Source: Hesseltinella vesiculosa (lineage: Eukaryota; Mucoromycota; Mucoromycetes; Mucorales; Cunninghamellaceae). From it: a stretch of 64,000 nucleotides of DNA. The position numbers and the translations under genes were made by a program. Where the stretch lies: NCBI GenBank assembly GCA_002104935.1, contig MCGT01000012.1, positions 620,001 to 684,000 on the forward strand, given 5' to 3'. How positions within the stretch are numbered: the first letter of the stretch is position 1; the number at the start of each line of letters is the position of its first letter. Of this stretch, positions 1 to 12,192 are shown one piece after another. Under the pieces are notes generated by a model that was given only the letters and a program-made list of their open reading frames with translations, searched no databases and was not told the DNA's origin.

Positions 1-55
1 GAAAGCAGTGTCAAGATTGAAGCTTGTTGAAAAAGAGAGTGGCATGACATTAAGT

Positions 56-262
56 CTATTTAAGCATCCATTTTCTATATTTTTTTCGTGCAACAGCCTC
101 ATTATCGTTGAAAAGATCCCTACCTGAATAAACGAAAAGAGCATTGAGCGTTAAAAATGAGAGGAGCCAGCATTGTTGAAGAACAGATCCGATCAAAAGA
201 AAAGCCACCGAGGTGAAGACGGAATTGCCATTTTTGGAAAGTCTTCCTTTTGACATTGCCAT
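56..262 (-). CDS. Small hypothetical membrane protein, 68 aa
   Basis: An open frame on the minus strand starts at an ATG at 262, with a second in-frame ATG two codons later, and ends at a stop at 56. It encodes a short basic N-terminus, one hydrophobic stretch at about residues 14-40 that could form one or two membrane passes, and a strongly basic C-terminus ending KKYRKWMLK. The hydrophobic centre flanked by lysines and arginines looks like a genuine small membrane protein, perhaps of the ER given the lysine-rich tail. I do not recognise a family. It is transcribed away from the ADF-H gene. An upstream exon cannot be excluded. Confidence 0.4.
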   Translation of the reverse strand: MAMSKGRLSKNGNSVFTSVAFLLIGSVLQQCWLLSFLTLNALFVYSGRDLFNDNEAVARKKYRKWMLK

Positions 263-913
263 GGCAACATTGCGCTTGGTGTGAAGCAGCAATCCCAGTT
301 TTACTGTTTGCTACCCTTTCAAATGAGTTTCTTTAATGCGGAAAAAAAATGGTTGGGTCATGTATTGTTCTTGGGACCCATCGAGGCAGATCTCAGTCTT
401 TTGTTGACGAACTCGGCCCTCGACTGCTTTCTTTTTTTTTTTTATGCCGCATTTGCTGGCACGTTAATGACACTAAAGCAATGGAAAAGGAGACATAATT
501 CCAAAATAACGTCTCCTTCTGTGTGATTTTTTTTATTTGTGAGATCTTCAAACAAAATCGTGATCAGTGTTGTCCAAAACCAGGACTTTTTTTTTTTTTG
601 CATGTCAAGCGGAAGCTGACCTAGTAAAGCTGTGCCAGGCGCCGTTACCCGTCATTGCTTAATGACAAAATAGCGGGCACAAGTGTAAGACACGTGCGAG
701 GCAAAAGGAAAAAGTGGCAATGGGACATGGTGATCCAAGCGAGCTTGGCTGCCAAAATCGGGGAAATGAAATTTAAATAGGCGGGGAACGGCCACCTGAG
801 TTTAGAAAAAGGCTTCTTTGAAAGAGATGAGCTTCATCTCTTTTCTTCTTTAGCTTTCTTTTACGATTGGAACATCTTATACCTCACATTCATTCACTCG
901 CTCCCTTCACAGC
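263..913. promoter_or_regulatory. Divergent intergenic region
   Basis: This stretch separates the minus-strand small ORF from the plus-strand ADF-H gene and probably carries both promoters. It has several T-runs (about 430-440 and 585-598) and an A/T-rich TATA-like stretch near 770-780, roughly 135 bases upstream of the ADF-H start. Open frames here cross homopolymer runs and look like chance. Confidence 0.35.
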
Positions 914-1555
914 ATGTCTTTAATTATTGAACCCAGCATTGCCGAACAGTACGAAGTCATCCGTGACGACAAGTCAGAAACCAACTGGGCTTTTTTCGAT
1001 TTTGCCAATGGCAAGCCTGATCGCCTTCAGGTAAGTGGCACCGGTTCTGGTGGTTTGAGTGAATTTATTGCTCATTTGAGTCCTGAAGTTGCTGGATGGG
1101 GCTATGTTCGTATGAACATGAGCAATGACGAGTAAGTCTCCCCAGTTTCTCTTCCCTTGTTTTGCCTCACCATCTCGCTCCATTTTTTTTAGATACTCTC
1201 AACGAGTCAAGTTTGTGTTGGTGCCTTGGTGTGGGTAAGTTGGCCTGAAAGGTACAATTGAAAAAAGTACTGACTCTCCCTCTTTTATCTTAGTGAGAGT
1301 GTGGGTGTGATGCGCCGAGCCAAGTTGAGCATTCAAATTGCCGATGTCAAAAACGTGATCCGCAGCTTCCATATTGAAGTGCCTGCCTCCCAAGTATCCG
1401 AGTTGAGCGAACAAGAAATCATGACCAAACTGCGCCGGGCTGGTGGTGCCAACTATGACCGCCAAAGTAGGTGACTTTCAAAAAAAAACCTTTTGTATGG
1501 ACTGCCATCATTGACACAATTTTCATTTCCCTCCTCACTAGGCTCCAACTACTAG
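914..1555 (+). CDS. Coactosin-like ADF-H actin-binding protein
   Basis: Four exons (914-1131, 1193-1234, 1294-1466, 1542-1555) join in frame to a 148-residue protein. This is the usual length for coactosin-like proteins, which are single ADF-homology domains that bind F-actin in the cytoplasm. Family landmarks are an N-terminal helix followed by VIRDDKSETNWAFF, the core strand QRVKFVLVPWCG, the helix-start RRAKLSIQI, and the typical C-terminal LRRAGGANYD followed by a few residues. All introns have GT-AG ends and are 59-75 bases long. The start is the first ATG, just after a pyrimidine-rich leader. A cofilin is less likely because the GGANYD tail is characteristic of coactosins. Confidence 0.85.
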
Positions 1556-2108
1556 AGGCAACATCGGGATAGAAATGACTGTTTATTACCTCTCTTTTTT
1601 TTCTTGATAGCTGGCGTTGGTCTTTGAAATAAAAGAGGCCCTTAGACTGCTATCTTTGTTTTACTCACCAAAGGGACGAATTGAGCTGACAGGCCGGAGG
1701 GAAGTGTCTCACGGTCATGACATAACTCTAGGAGTTCGTTCACGACCTGTAATCAGCCCAGCCATCTTGGCAAGCAGAAAGGATGGTCAGCAGCCTTACA
1801 TTCGTGGGGGCAGAGTAGGCCCAATGACCTGGCGGAAGGGCTTCCGGCCAGGTTTCCGCCTAGACCACCCTTTTGTCAAAGATCAACTACTGGCGTTTAT
1901 AGCGACAGTGGTCACCCAGCGTAGTAGCATAGAATGTGTTTGAGATGGAACAACAGAAAGTGTCGTCCTGGTTTCCCCACGGTCAAGAAGCTGAGTTGGA
2001 ATTGCCCGCGCACCCAGGCTTCTGAAATGTTTTTCTTTTTCTGTGCAATTTCTTCTTTTTTTCCATTTTCGTTTTTTTTTTCTTCGTTTTTAACCTCACG
2101 TTTAAATC
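1556..2108. other. Intergenic stretch with unexplained GC-richer island
   Basis: Between the ADF-H stop and the coproporphyrinogen oxidase start lies a GC-richer block (about 1620-1990) preceded by a T-run and a TAG that resembles a 3' splice site. A 108-codon frame is open here (1617-1943), but its predicted peptide shows no family resemblance. I looked for U-snRNA, SRP and RNase P motifs and found none convincing. The last 100 bases are T-rich leader sequence for the next gene. Confidence 0.3.
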
Positions 2109-3755
2109 ATGTTTGCGTCTCGTACATTGCGGCCCTTGGCTTCGTCTGGTAAGTGCTAAAAATCCTCAATACACGCATCACATGTTTTAGCTTTATTCAA
2201 AGCGCTCATTTGGCCCTGGCCTCTTTTTTACTTGTTCCTCGTCATTTTTTATTTTTTATTTTTGACATGCGTTAGTACGAACGATCGTGCCACGGACTAC
2301 CCTGTCAACAGTGTAAGTGACCATCAGAATGCTTTGAACATGGAATAGGAGAAAGAGAAAAAGATGTTCGGAGATGTGATATGGAAGGGTGACAGGGTCT
2401 GCTCCACGCTCGGCTAAGCACCTTTTTTTTTAATTCGCTCTATAAAAGGGCCCCTCGACTGTATTCCACTGGAAAATACGCTGCTGCTACACAAACTTCA
2501 AGTAAATACAAGTCCAATGCATTTATGGTGACCTCTGCTATTGCGCTGACAGGTTTGGCGTCACTGCTATGGGCCGATCAGGTAAAATCTTCCTACCCAA
2601 TCCCCTTCAAGGGCGTTCACATGAAAAATTAGCTCACTTTCTCATACGATGACCCGCTTCGGATATTATCTGCGCTATTTTAGACCTATTGTGATGCTGC
2701 TACTGATGACAAACAAAGGGTAAAGATCGCCTTGAACAAATGACGGGAGATAAACAGTGCGACTCGGTCTGATTTTTTTTTTTTTTACAAAGAGAGCTGA
2801 AGGACCAATTACCGATAGCGATCCTATGCGACTACGCATGGAAGCCTTTGTCAAGGGCCTGCAAAACCGCATTGTGGCTGATATTGAACAAATGGATGGC
2901 AAGCAATTTACCCGCACGACCTGGCAACGTAAGGAAGGTGGCGAAGGCATCACCTGTGTCCTCCAAGACGGCAACGTATTTGAAAAGGCCGGTGTCGGTG
3001 TCTCGATCGTTTATGGCCAACTACCCAAGGCTGCTGTTGAACAGATGCGCCATGACCGTGGCAAGGATATCTCGGCCGACGGCCCTGTGCCTTTCTTTGC
3101 TGCCGGTATCTCCCTGGTCATCCACCCTGTCAATCCCAACGCTCCTACGGTGCACATGAACTATCGCTACTTTGAAATCGAAAATGAAGACGGCACGCCC
3201 AAGATGTGGTGGTTTGGAGGCGGCTCCGACCTGACTCCCAGCTACTTGTTCGAGGACGACTGCATCCACTTCCACCAAGTGCTCAAGGACGGCTGCGACA
3301 AGTTTGACAAAAAATACTATGGCAACTTCAAGCAATGGTGCGACAAGTACTTTTACAACAAGCATCGCGGTGAATCTCGCGGTATTGGTGGTATCTTCTT
3401 TGACGATCTCGACGATAAACCCGCTGATGAAGTCTTTAACTTTGTCAAGGAAATGGGCAACCGCTTCTCGCAATCGTACCTGCCAATCATCAAGAAACGC
3501 ATGACCATGAAATACACCCCTGAGATGAAGAACTGGCAACAAATCCGCCGTGGCCGCTACGTTGAATTCAACCTGGTCTGGGACCGTGGTACCAAGTTTG
3601 GCCTACAGACCCCCGGTGCCCGCATCGAAGCCATTCTCATGTCCTTGCCTCTGACCGCTCGCTGGGAATACATGGCCGAGGTGGAACCTGGCTCAGCTGA
3701 AGAAGCTCTTGAAGAAGTCCTCAAAAATCCTGTTGACTGGATTCCTTTGGATTAG
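2109..3755 (+). CDS. HEM13: Coproporphyrinogen III oxidase, mitochondrial type
   Basis: Five exons (2109-2148, 2276-2312, 2449-2581, 2684-2719, 2793-3755) join in frame to 402 residues. The enzyme converts coproporphyrinogen III to protoporphyrinogen IX with oxygen in heme synthesis. The last exon carries the catalytic domain with the family signature WWFGGGSDLTPSYLFEDD near residue 209 and NLVWDRGTKFGLQTPG near residue 330, both intact. The first four short exons encode about 70 extra residues: an Arg/Ser/Thr-rich, acid-poor leader starting MFASRTLRPLASS, then a hydrophobic segment (near residues 50-65). This is the layout expected for import into the mitochondrial intermembrane space, as in animal CPOX; baker's yeast Hem13 lacks such a leader and is cytosolic. 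The T-run before the last exon is its splice acceptor, so the ATG at 2757 is intronic. Confidence 0.93.
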
Positions 3756-3804
3756 ATTTTTTTTTTAATATCGACCGCCAGTAAAGATACAGCGAACGTG
3801 TTTC

Positions 3805-3984
3805 TCACAACAAAAAAAGTCGTCCCTTTATTTGTTGTAAAAATGCTAGCCACACTGACTGGAGCGTGGTGGTGCTAATGTTGGCGACAGAGAGGTTCCC
3901 GATGGACTCCATGTATTTGGCAGGGGTCGCAATGCTGCCGTACTGGTCCAAAGCAGCAGGGAGCAAAGAGAAATCTCGGATCAT
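3805..3984 (-). CDS. Possible small ORF, 59 aa
   Basis: A minus-strand frame with ATG at 3984 and stop at 3805 encodes a peptide beginning MIRDFSLLPAALDQYGS. It has a plausible amino-acid mix and no low complexity. It could be the last exon of an unrecognised gene lying between the convergent heme gene and the NUDIX promoter, or chance. No family is recognised. Confidence 0.2.
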   Translation of the reverse strand: MIRDFSLLPAALDQYGSIATPAKYMESIGNLSVANISTTTLQSVWLAFLQQIKGRLFLL

Positions 3985-4163
3985 TTTGGTCGCACGAGGA
4001 CTGATTCAACTGTTCAAAGGCTTTCACTTTTGATTGGCCCGTTCTAGTCTAACTGCGGCATTGAGCATCGAGGCAATGGCAAGGAAAAGGGCGCCGACAC
4101 GAGAGCTTGTTTTTTTTTCTTTTACTTTAATTGATCAATCCCAAATCTCAGACATCAAAGAGT

Positions 4164-4705
4164 ATGGATCCTCAAGTACAAGTCGGTGTAGGTTGCCTCT
4201 TACGGCATGTGTTTGACGATGGCGTCAAGTTCCTTGTTGCACAGAGAAAAGGATCTCATGGCGATGGTCATTGGCAATTGGCAGGAGGTAGGTTTGGACC
4301 AAGCCTTGGTTGTCATTTAAAATAATGCTCAACTTCTTCTTCTTCTTTCCTTCTTCTTATCTGTCCTGAAAATGTGCAGGCCACCTTGAGTTTGGTGAGT
4401 CGTTTGAAGAGTGTGCCGCTAGAGAAACACTCGAGGAAACAAACTTGGACTTGAAAGGTTGGACCTACGTGACGACCACCAATGACGTGATGGTAGCTGA
4501 CAAGAAACACTACGTAACGATTTTTATGTTGGCGGAGGTCGAGAATGTGAACCAGGTCAAAACGATGGAACCCCACAAGATCCAGGGCGGCTGGCAATGG
4601 AAATCTTGGGACGAGATCTGTCGTCTGGACGGCCTGTTTCTGCCTCTCTCTCACCTCACGTCCCTATTGGATATGAACGCTTTTGTACCATCACCACCTT
4701 TATAA
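4164..4705 (+). CDS. NUDIX hydrolase, NUDT15/MTH2-like
   Basis: Two exons (4164-4287, 4380-4705) give a 149-residue protein. The NUDIX box spans residues about 41-63: GGHLEFGESFEECAARETL followed by EET, matching G-x5-E-x7-REU-xEE-x-G/N-U apart from the last glycine, where N stands; the metal-binding glutamates are present. The order VGVGCLL, QRKGSHGDGHWQLAGG and HYVTIFMLAEV closely follows NUDT15, a small cytosolic enzyme that hydrolyses nucleoside triphosphates, including modified guanine nucleotides. Substrate is inferred from the subfamily only. The intron splits the glycine codon just before the box and has a CT-rich tract. The gene converges on the long minus-strand gene, with stops 85 bases apart. 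Confidence 0.85.
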
Positions 4706-4760
4706 TTTAGTCGAAAAACAAAACAAAACAAAAAAAAACGTGAATATAGTCATTGGCAGT

Positions 4761-4766
4761 TTTATT
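4761..4766 (-). terminator. Poly(A) signal AATAAA for the Trm732/THADA gene
   Basis: On the minus strand a canonical AATAAA lies about 24 bases downstream of the TAG at 4790-4792, a reasonable position for a compact fungal 3' end. Confidence 0.45.
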
Positions 4767-4789
4767 CGGTAGTAAAGTTAATGGAGAGT

Positions 4790-7700
4790 CTATGGTAATC
4801 TACAGTCCGGTGACATCAAAAACATGGTCGAGTACGTTGGCGTCTGGAACCGACGCAAGAACTGATATGTTTTGGCAGCCAGCCCAGCTTGGTCTCGAAG
4901 AAGCTGGTAGAGCAGAGGGTGCACACTTGTTTCGTCTACACCTCGTACAGCCGCATTTAGTTCTAAGAGGGAGAGAGGAGAAAGATAGAGAAGTGTCAGT
5001 TCCTGTTGGCTTGACCGCCATGTGAACTTACCTTTGGTCAATGGCACAAAATCGGGTGCCAGGTCGGGCAGTTCTTGGAGATAATCGTAGGCAAAGGTCA
5101 TCAAGGCTAGTAATCGGTAGGCGGTTAAAAAGATGGGCTTTTGCGATGTCAATCCATAAGGGCCGTATTCCATGGTCTAAAAAAGGAGAGGGCGCACAAT
5201 CAGCCCTCCGTGTCGTCAACGACCCAGCCGTTCATTTTGCATGAGCTTACATTGGTACTGCTGCACAGGTGGCAGAAGTCGATCAGTTGATTGGCGGTGT
5301 CCATCAAATAGATGACCTGGTGCTTCATGTTGGCAGCAAAGGACTGGGTGTGTTGGTAGTGCAGCTGGTCCAGGTCCACAGCAGCCCATTGGATGTCGAC
5401 CAATTCTTCCTTGTAGATGTTGGGGTTTTCTTTTTCAAACAACGCGCGCCGATTGCTGATTTCATCATGCCAGATGGATTCTTTGGACGGGAGAAAAAAA
5501 AAGCAAAAAGTTCAAATGAAAACGAAAAGAGTAATCGTGGGTCAGAAAGACTTACTCAACTTGTCATCGCCGATCAGGGTCTGAGTCATGTTTTCCTGGA
5601 GATGAGCCGAGTACACAGAGCCCTGGGTTAAGTGCTGATGCACGAGTTCCAATGCACGGTCAGAGTGCACAGGCGTCTAGGCAGCAGTAAAAAAAATGGA
5701 AATGCATGTAAGTGTCTATTTTGAAGTTGTTTTGTCATACTCAGGTTGTTACCGTTAATTGCAAAGCATCAGACACTATGGCCGAGGCATGTTGGCGAAT
5801 GTCAATATCATCGTCTTGTAACAGTTCTACAATGGCAAGTTCTACCAAGATACGAGCGTCGTCAGCTTCCTCAGACATTTGGGTGGTCTTCATGAACAGC
5901 TGCTTGGCACTGAATTCTATGGATTTGGCCGCAGCCTCCCGAAGCGGCAGTGACTGAAAAAAAAAAAAAAAGAAATGAGCATCGAATAAGTGTGTCTTTT
6001 CATTTCATTCTAGCCTACCATTTCCTTGGAGCTATACTTGACAACAATTGCGCTCCAGGTCTTCAAGCATTCCTGTACCCAGTCATTGTTGAGAGGGCTA
6101 GCCAGGATCTATGGTAAATAAAAAATCATGTGCGACTATTAATTTCAAGTCCTCACGAGCCATTATCGTGTCGTCTTACCTGTGATAGCAAGGCGCCCAG
6201 AAGAGGTAGAATGGATTCGGTGACAAGGATGGATTGCTTTTCGGCAAAGTGCTTCAGCAAGGTTTGCCAGTAGTCATCGAGCGAGAAGCCGAGCTGTTTG
6301 TCGAGGGCTTTGGGGTAAAGTTGCGAGGGTTTCAAGGTAGTCAGGAACTGGGTAGCCTTTGCAAAACAGTGTAGGTTGGATTCACCATGATACGTCTTTT
6401 GAACCAATACTTGCTGCAAGGCATCGGTGCTGTTGAGAAAGAAAAAAGACATGATCACCACCACGACCTTCCCATAATCTAAATGTCCGTGTGCACTCTG
6501 CTTACCCTTCAACAAATTTGCTGGCATCCATGGCGGCAAAGTAGTCCATCAGTTTTGTCATGGTGGTCAGGCGCACTTCGTAATCAGGATCATCCAAAAG
6601 GAACAGCAAGTCTTTGAGCTCTCCCAGGCCAAATTTGGTATAGCCATGGATCAACGCTGAGGCCATGGATTGGCGGGCAAGATAATTGCCAATTTGGAGC
6701 ATTTCTGGGGCAACAAGAATGGCCTGGCTACAGTAAGACAGCGTGAATTGACGCAGAGTCTCGAAAGCTTCGTCCGACAACATGACCAATTCTAAAAAAA
6801 AAAATGAGCTTGCTACCCAGTACCGCCAGGTAATGTTACCATCGACCAGAGCAGGTAATTTTTCTTCAGTGATCCAGGTTTCGGTAAGGAAGAATTCAAT
6901 GACGATGTCCAAAAGCAGAGCTTGTGAAATTGGGATGAGGCGGTCCAAGTAGAGCATGCACTGATGCACAACGCCGGGGATGGATTTGATGAAGCCAAAG
7001 AGCGTAGCTTCCAAGGCGCCCTGGTACAAGTGTCCACGTAGCAGGAACTGGACTTGCAAGAGTCGGCCATGAATCTCATTTTGTGACAGCTTGTCATCCC
7101 ATTGTAAGAGATCGGCCACGGTCAGGATCAGGGCATTAGACGATACCAGAGGCATCAGTGCACGAGCAGCCATTTCACGGGTCTTGAAGATCGAGCTAGC
7201 AGAGCATGACATGACCAACGGAATAAAAGGCGCCATGGAGATAGGATTTGTCGCCGGGTCATCCATTACTGAGGGTCGTAGTCTTGAGAGCAATGTCAGC
7301 ATAGGGTACAAGCCAGGATGCACATTTTCCGCCTTGAAAAGAAGCAAGAGAGTGGGGGTCAGCTCCATAAATTCATCATGGCTGCGGGGGAAGCCCTCCT
7401 CTTATTTTATTTTTATTTCCACTTACCAAAGAGTGATCCAAGAGTTGGTCGACGGCGATTTTCAATTCCTTGAGCAGGTAAGGGTGCAGTTTGGGGAAGC
7501 GCGTAAAAAATTCTTGGCCGGTGACATTGTTGACGCTGCTATGTTCATCACGGATCTTCTTTGTGCCCAAGGTACGTTGCAGCAATGTTGAGAAGAGCAT
7601 GACAGCGCAATTGCGGATAGCCCAGCTGCATTTAAAAAGTCGATGTAGCCAAAGGTCACATGAAGCCAGTTCTATTTTTTTCCCCCTAGTCACTTACCTT

Positions 7701-10700
7701 GGTGAGGAGAACCCATCGATGGCCATGAAGAAACCGTCCGAGGCATATTCCAGGACTCGATTGCCCAGCTTGGAGTCCATGAACATGGTGCGCATGATGT
7801 TCAAGGCGTGCACTTGAGGCAGATCGATACGTTGATCGGCGTCGTCGGGTGGTGGTTGCTTGGCCAAATCCAGCAATTGATGGAACGTTTGTTGTAGCAG
7901 GTCCTTCTTTGTCGAAGGCTCACTGCTGACAATGGCAAGAATACACAGCGGCAGTCCTGCACTTCGGCGAGTAATAGAAATCGAGCTGGACACCATGCTT
8001 TCGAGGTTTTTCTAGGGTGGTAAAGAAAAGCGTCAGTAAAAAGAGTTGGAAGGGTTGTAAATAGCATCCTCTTTTTTGACATACATCGAGCCATTGGCGA
8101 GGAAGTCTGTTCAGAGCAACGTCCTTGGAAGACAACAGGCGAGCACACAAGGTCACATAGGTAGGGTAGACAGCTGAGAAGGCACCACGGTGACGGATGC
8201 AGGTCAACAAGGTGCGAAGTAACGTGCCACTGTTTTCTAGATCGGCATAGGTCAGCAAACCTGTCTTGTCCTTTGCCGAGGCGACAGGCATGTCTCGAAG
8301 AATCACTTCTAATAATGAACTGCCGTGCATTATAAGAAGGGAGGAGTGAGTTACCGCTGGCTATTGCCTCTCTTTGCTTTACCTGGCCTCCTTAACGGCA
8401 CGCCAACAGCAACTGAGGATGACCTGGTGCTTTGGCCCTGCCGACTGGCCACCGTCGTCCAAATCATCGCCGACCAGTTGATCGATGGCTTCTTCCATTT
8501 CCTTGAATGAGGCTGGTACGTTTCCTTCAGGCGATGGGTTGGAGAGCACATCCATGACGCTGTCGCATACAGCGTGGATCAGTCGGAGGGTTCGAGCCAG
8601 CAGATCTTTCCATTTAGGCAAGTCCTTGGCGACACGGGGGTCTTTGTAGTCAATTTCCCGGAGCACATATTGCAAGGTCAACAAAGTCCCATGCAAGGGG
8701 TGTTGTTCTGCAGCCAGCAGCAGATTGGATTTGGCAACATCCACTTGCTTTTGCAGCATATCGAGCAACAATTCAGTGAACATCACTACTCATTATGATG
8801 CCAAAAAAAAAAAAAAAAAAGTCAGGGCCCCTTTTTGTGCGTATTTGCTGTTGTAAATTTACCGGCAGCAGAGGCTTGTTTCTTCTTCTTCTTTTTGTTG
8901 CGAGGAGTCGAGGTGTGATCGGATTGGTGGGGCACAAGGGAATAGCCGAGACCAAGCACGTACTTTGTGAAGATGAGACGGAAGACCATGGCTCCGCTGT
9001 CGCTTTCGGCAGCACGGGTGCTGACGACATTGCGCAGACCCCACCAGAGCAGCTCTTGCACGCGTTCCTTGGTTTCGAGGCCAGGCAAGGGATTAGGGAA
9101 GGTGCAGAGGATGTCAAAGGCGAGGTTGCGGTTAAAATCGTACGAATCCATTAACGTGTCCATCAAGAGTTTGGCATTGCGTGGCGTGGCCAGGGGCAGG
9201 ACAAAAGGGAAATCGGTGGCAGGGCCGTCTTCAACCACCTCGACGGGCTTATTGGCTGGGGCGGCGTCGTTGGATCGTGAGGAGGTCGAGGGGGAAGGAG
9301 AGGGTGCATTGCTGTGTGTAGAAGAGGTGGACATGATCGAGTGGTCGTCTTCCAAGTGATCGGCGTCGTCAGGGACACCAAACAGCTTGACGAGCGTATG
9401 AAAGATACGCAGAGCAGTGGCAACGCGCTGGTAAGAGGCCCCAGGGTACAGTGAGGCAGCAAGATGGTCGATGAGCCACAGCAGGAACGATTTTCCATGC
9501 AGAACAGCGGTGGCCGCTGCTTCAACTTCTGCATCGGTGTCGTCTTTGACAAAGGCCATGCGGGTCACAAACAGGCGATGTTGGGCGTACAGATTACCGT
9601 GCAGACGGGTCAGCAGTTTGGTCAAGTGTGAGATGAGCTTTTGTCGGAATTCAGGTGAGCTGCAGTTCATGTTCAACGCTAAAAAGTATTTGATCATGTT
9701 CAGTTCTATGTCGGTCACCACAGCAGTGCCTTTGCGAGATTCACAGAGCAATCCGAAAGCGTCGATTCGCACTTGGACATCCTCATGGTACATGGCCAAT
9801 TTCAGAGTTTCTACCGGAATTTTGTTGCTGGCATTGGTGTCGTCAAGGTCAACTATGGAAGGGAAAGCGTCAGTATCCAGCTATCATCGGTGGTCTATCC
9901 TTACCTTGTTGCACGTAGAGACTGCCGTCTACCAATTCGAGGCTGCGAGCGGTTTTCAATGCGGATATGATGGCATGTAGGCGGTACTGAGGGTTCAAGA
10001 CTGTGCCCCAAGCTTCGTGATTCGTGTTGTTCAGGATAGACAGTACGTACCAAAACGAATCGGTACTGGATTGGAAGAGTTGAGGTAGCAGGGCTGTGTT
10101 GATATTCTGGCGCAGCACATACGATGTCGAGGTAAGGCCGCGCAAGACTGGTAGCGCCCATAATTGAATCCATTCGTCAATAATCGTCTAGCAGTATCAA
10201 ATGTTGGTGTGAGGAGAGCCGTGTTTCTGCCACTCTTTTCCTGCTTACGTTAATGCTCTCAGTTTCACCAACAAGCTTCAAGTGTCGGCCCTTGATCGGT
10301 TTGAACTCAGGCACGGTTTCCAAGATGTGGGCTTTCAGCAGCTCCAAGATAAACGTCGAGGCTTGTGTAGCCAGGGCAAGGCTGTCCATGGCACGGATGC
10401 ACTTCCAGATTAGATCAGGCACCAGCTCAAAATAAGCGTTTGCTCCAATCTTTGGAATCATCAATGTCATCAAAGCGTACTTGACCTGCCCACCAAAAAA
10501 AAAAAAAAATGAGCAAAGGCTTCCTGAAGCTTTTTTTTTTGTGCTTTACCTTTCTGTGCCAGTCAGTCAACAATAGGTTTTTCAATAGGTTCAACGTTTG
10601 TGTGTGATAGTCGTCTTGTTGGTCAAAGTGTTTAGCTTTGGTGTCCTGGATGGCAAGCAACAATTCAAAAATATTGCGGACCTGTGTCATTGCAATGGAA

Positions 10701-12192
10701 AAGGAAATAGGAAGGAGTGAGCGTGCGAGATCTTCCCTTCTTCATTTCTTTACCTTGTATTGCATCACATCCAAGGGATCGTCCCAGTAATTGCACACGT
10801 ACTGGATTAAGCGATCAACATTGGCATTGGTCAGCAAGTTGGATGCTTCGAAAACGGCAACCTTATCAGTGCTGTCGTCTTGCATCATGTTTTTGAGCAT
10901 CAGCAGCCAGGTAGCCATGGCATCAAAGGCCACCACCTTGGCCTGAGGGTCTTGTAAGTTGCAGCCGCAGAAATAGCTAAAGCCAGCAAATAAGAGCTCG
11001 AACAGATGATGCACAGGACCATAGCTTTCGTTTTTGTAAAGAAGGTGAGTGGGTGAGTGATGGCAAGGGTGGAATGCAGGGTTTCATTTTCGTGTGTACC
11101 TTTCCAAGGCAGAGAGCGTGATGGGCGCATCAAAAGGGCAGAGAAGCACATCGCTGCGCAGAGTGGATATGCAGCCGCGCATGACATATAGCAGAGCATA
11201 ATCCGGCGCTTGCCAACCAAGCTGAGTGTCTTGTAGTATAGGCATGTCCAGTTGCCACTGGCTGGCCATGGTAGCAGCTTTCTCGCCAGGCGTGCTGGAG
11301 AAGAACCAGTCCAGGATCCAGGCCACGACGTTGGAGGGGTCTTGCTCGAGGTTGAGGACAGCACCAAAGGTCATGGCAGCTGCTTGAGAGCAGTCGCGAC
11401 CATGCTTGGATGCCAGGAGGCTCATGGGCAGGACCACACGCACTAGTTGGCCCAGGAGATCGACATGTTCGATGTTGTCCAACGACAGGCGTTTGGCGGC
11501 GGCATCGGAGCGGGTCAAGAGAATCATGATCGTTTTCGCTAGGTAATGGACGTAGGTGAGGTGATCTTCTTCTTCTTCGTCCTGCTCAGCGCTGCGTTGT
11601 TGGCTGTCGACAAGGCGATCGACCAAGAAGGATAGGGTGGGAAAGAAGGCATCGTTGAGTAATTGCCGTCCAAGATCAAAGTCCAAGGTCATGCAGATCG
11701 TGGCAGCCTTGTTGCTGTTGGCTTGCTGAGGCGTCAGGTCGGACCATTCGTCCGTGAGGAAATGGGTGTAGAGCTCTAGGACGCGGGTCATGGTGGATGT
11801 TTGCAGCAAGGGAATAAACAGACGGCGAGTATAGTTTTCATTAGCGTAGCAATAACCCAAGCCAGCCACGGCAGACACCACTTGATCAATCACCGCTTGA
11901 TCTTGGTTCTTCTGTTTACTCAGCTTCACTATTGATTTTAAAAGGGTTAGATCAGTTACTTTCATGTCATTTGCATAGCCGTCTACGCGTGCATAAACTT
12001 ACCTAGTTCTTTGAGCAGGTTGGATTGCTTTTGCCATGGCAGATCCTGGCTGTTGACAAACTCCAAAACGGCCTTAGCCAAAGGCGATGATTCATGTTGA
12101 TCCAAGAGCGATTTCTCGTCTTGAACTAGCTTCTGCCATTTCTGATACAGCTTAGGAGAAAACTGGGGTGACCGTTTCCCTTTTTCTTGCAT
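4790..12192 (-). CDS. TRM732: Trm732/THADA-family HEAT-like protein (DUF2428)
   Basis: A single minus-strand gene of roughly 20 exons runs from the ATG at 12192 to the TAG at 4790, for a protein of about 2,000 residues. That size fits THADA (yeast Trm732 is shorter). Trm732 partners the methyltransferase Trm7 to 2'-O-methylate position 32 of certain tRNAs in the cytoplasm. The evidence is the block reading DAFGLLCESRKGT followed by EFRQKLISHLTKLL (9790-9600), the DUF2428 hallmark ISITRRSAGLPLCILAI followed by SSEP (7996-7910), and the C-terminal NRRALFEKENPNIY block (5450-5400). Leucine-rich helical repeats fill the rest. Donor sites read TTAC/CTTAC on the plus strand; most introns are 50-80 bases with A/T runs. 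An acidic, Ser-rich linker lies near 9370-9250. I checked C-terminal junctions (5954-4790) in detail and middle ones only by reading-frame continuity. Confidence 0.85.

Noticed and set aside
914..1135. GTAAGTGGC at 1031 as an intron donor in the ADF-H gene
   Set aside because: Reading through keeps the ADF-H domain length and sequence; the donor at 1132 is the one that fits.
2757..2792. ATG at 2757 as start of the heme gene in one long frame
   Set aside because: The frame crosses a 14-T run and a splice acceptor; upstream spliced exons restore the known leader and membrane segment.
3021..3542. 173-codon minus-strand frame opposite the heme gene
   Set aside because: It is the antisense of conserved coppox sequence and has no family features of its own.
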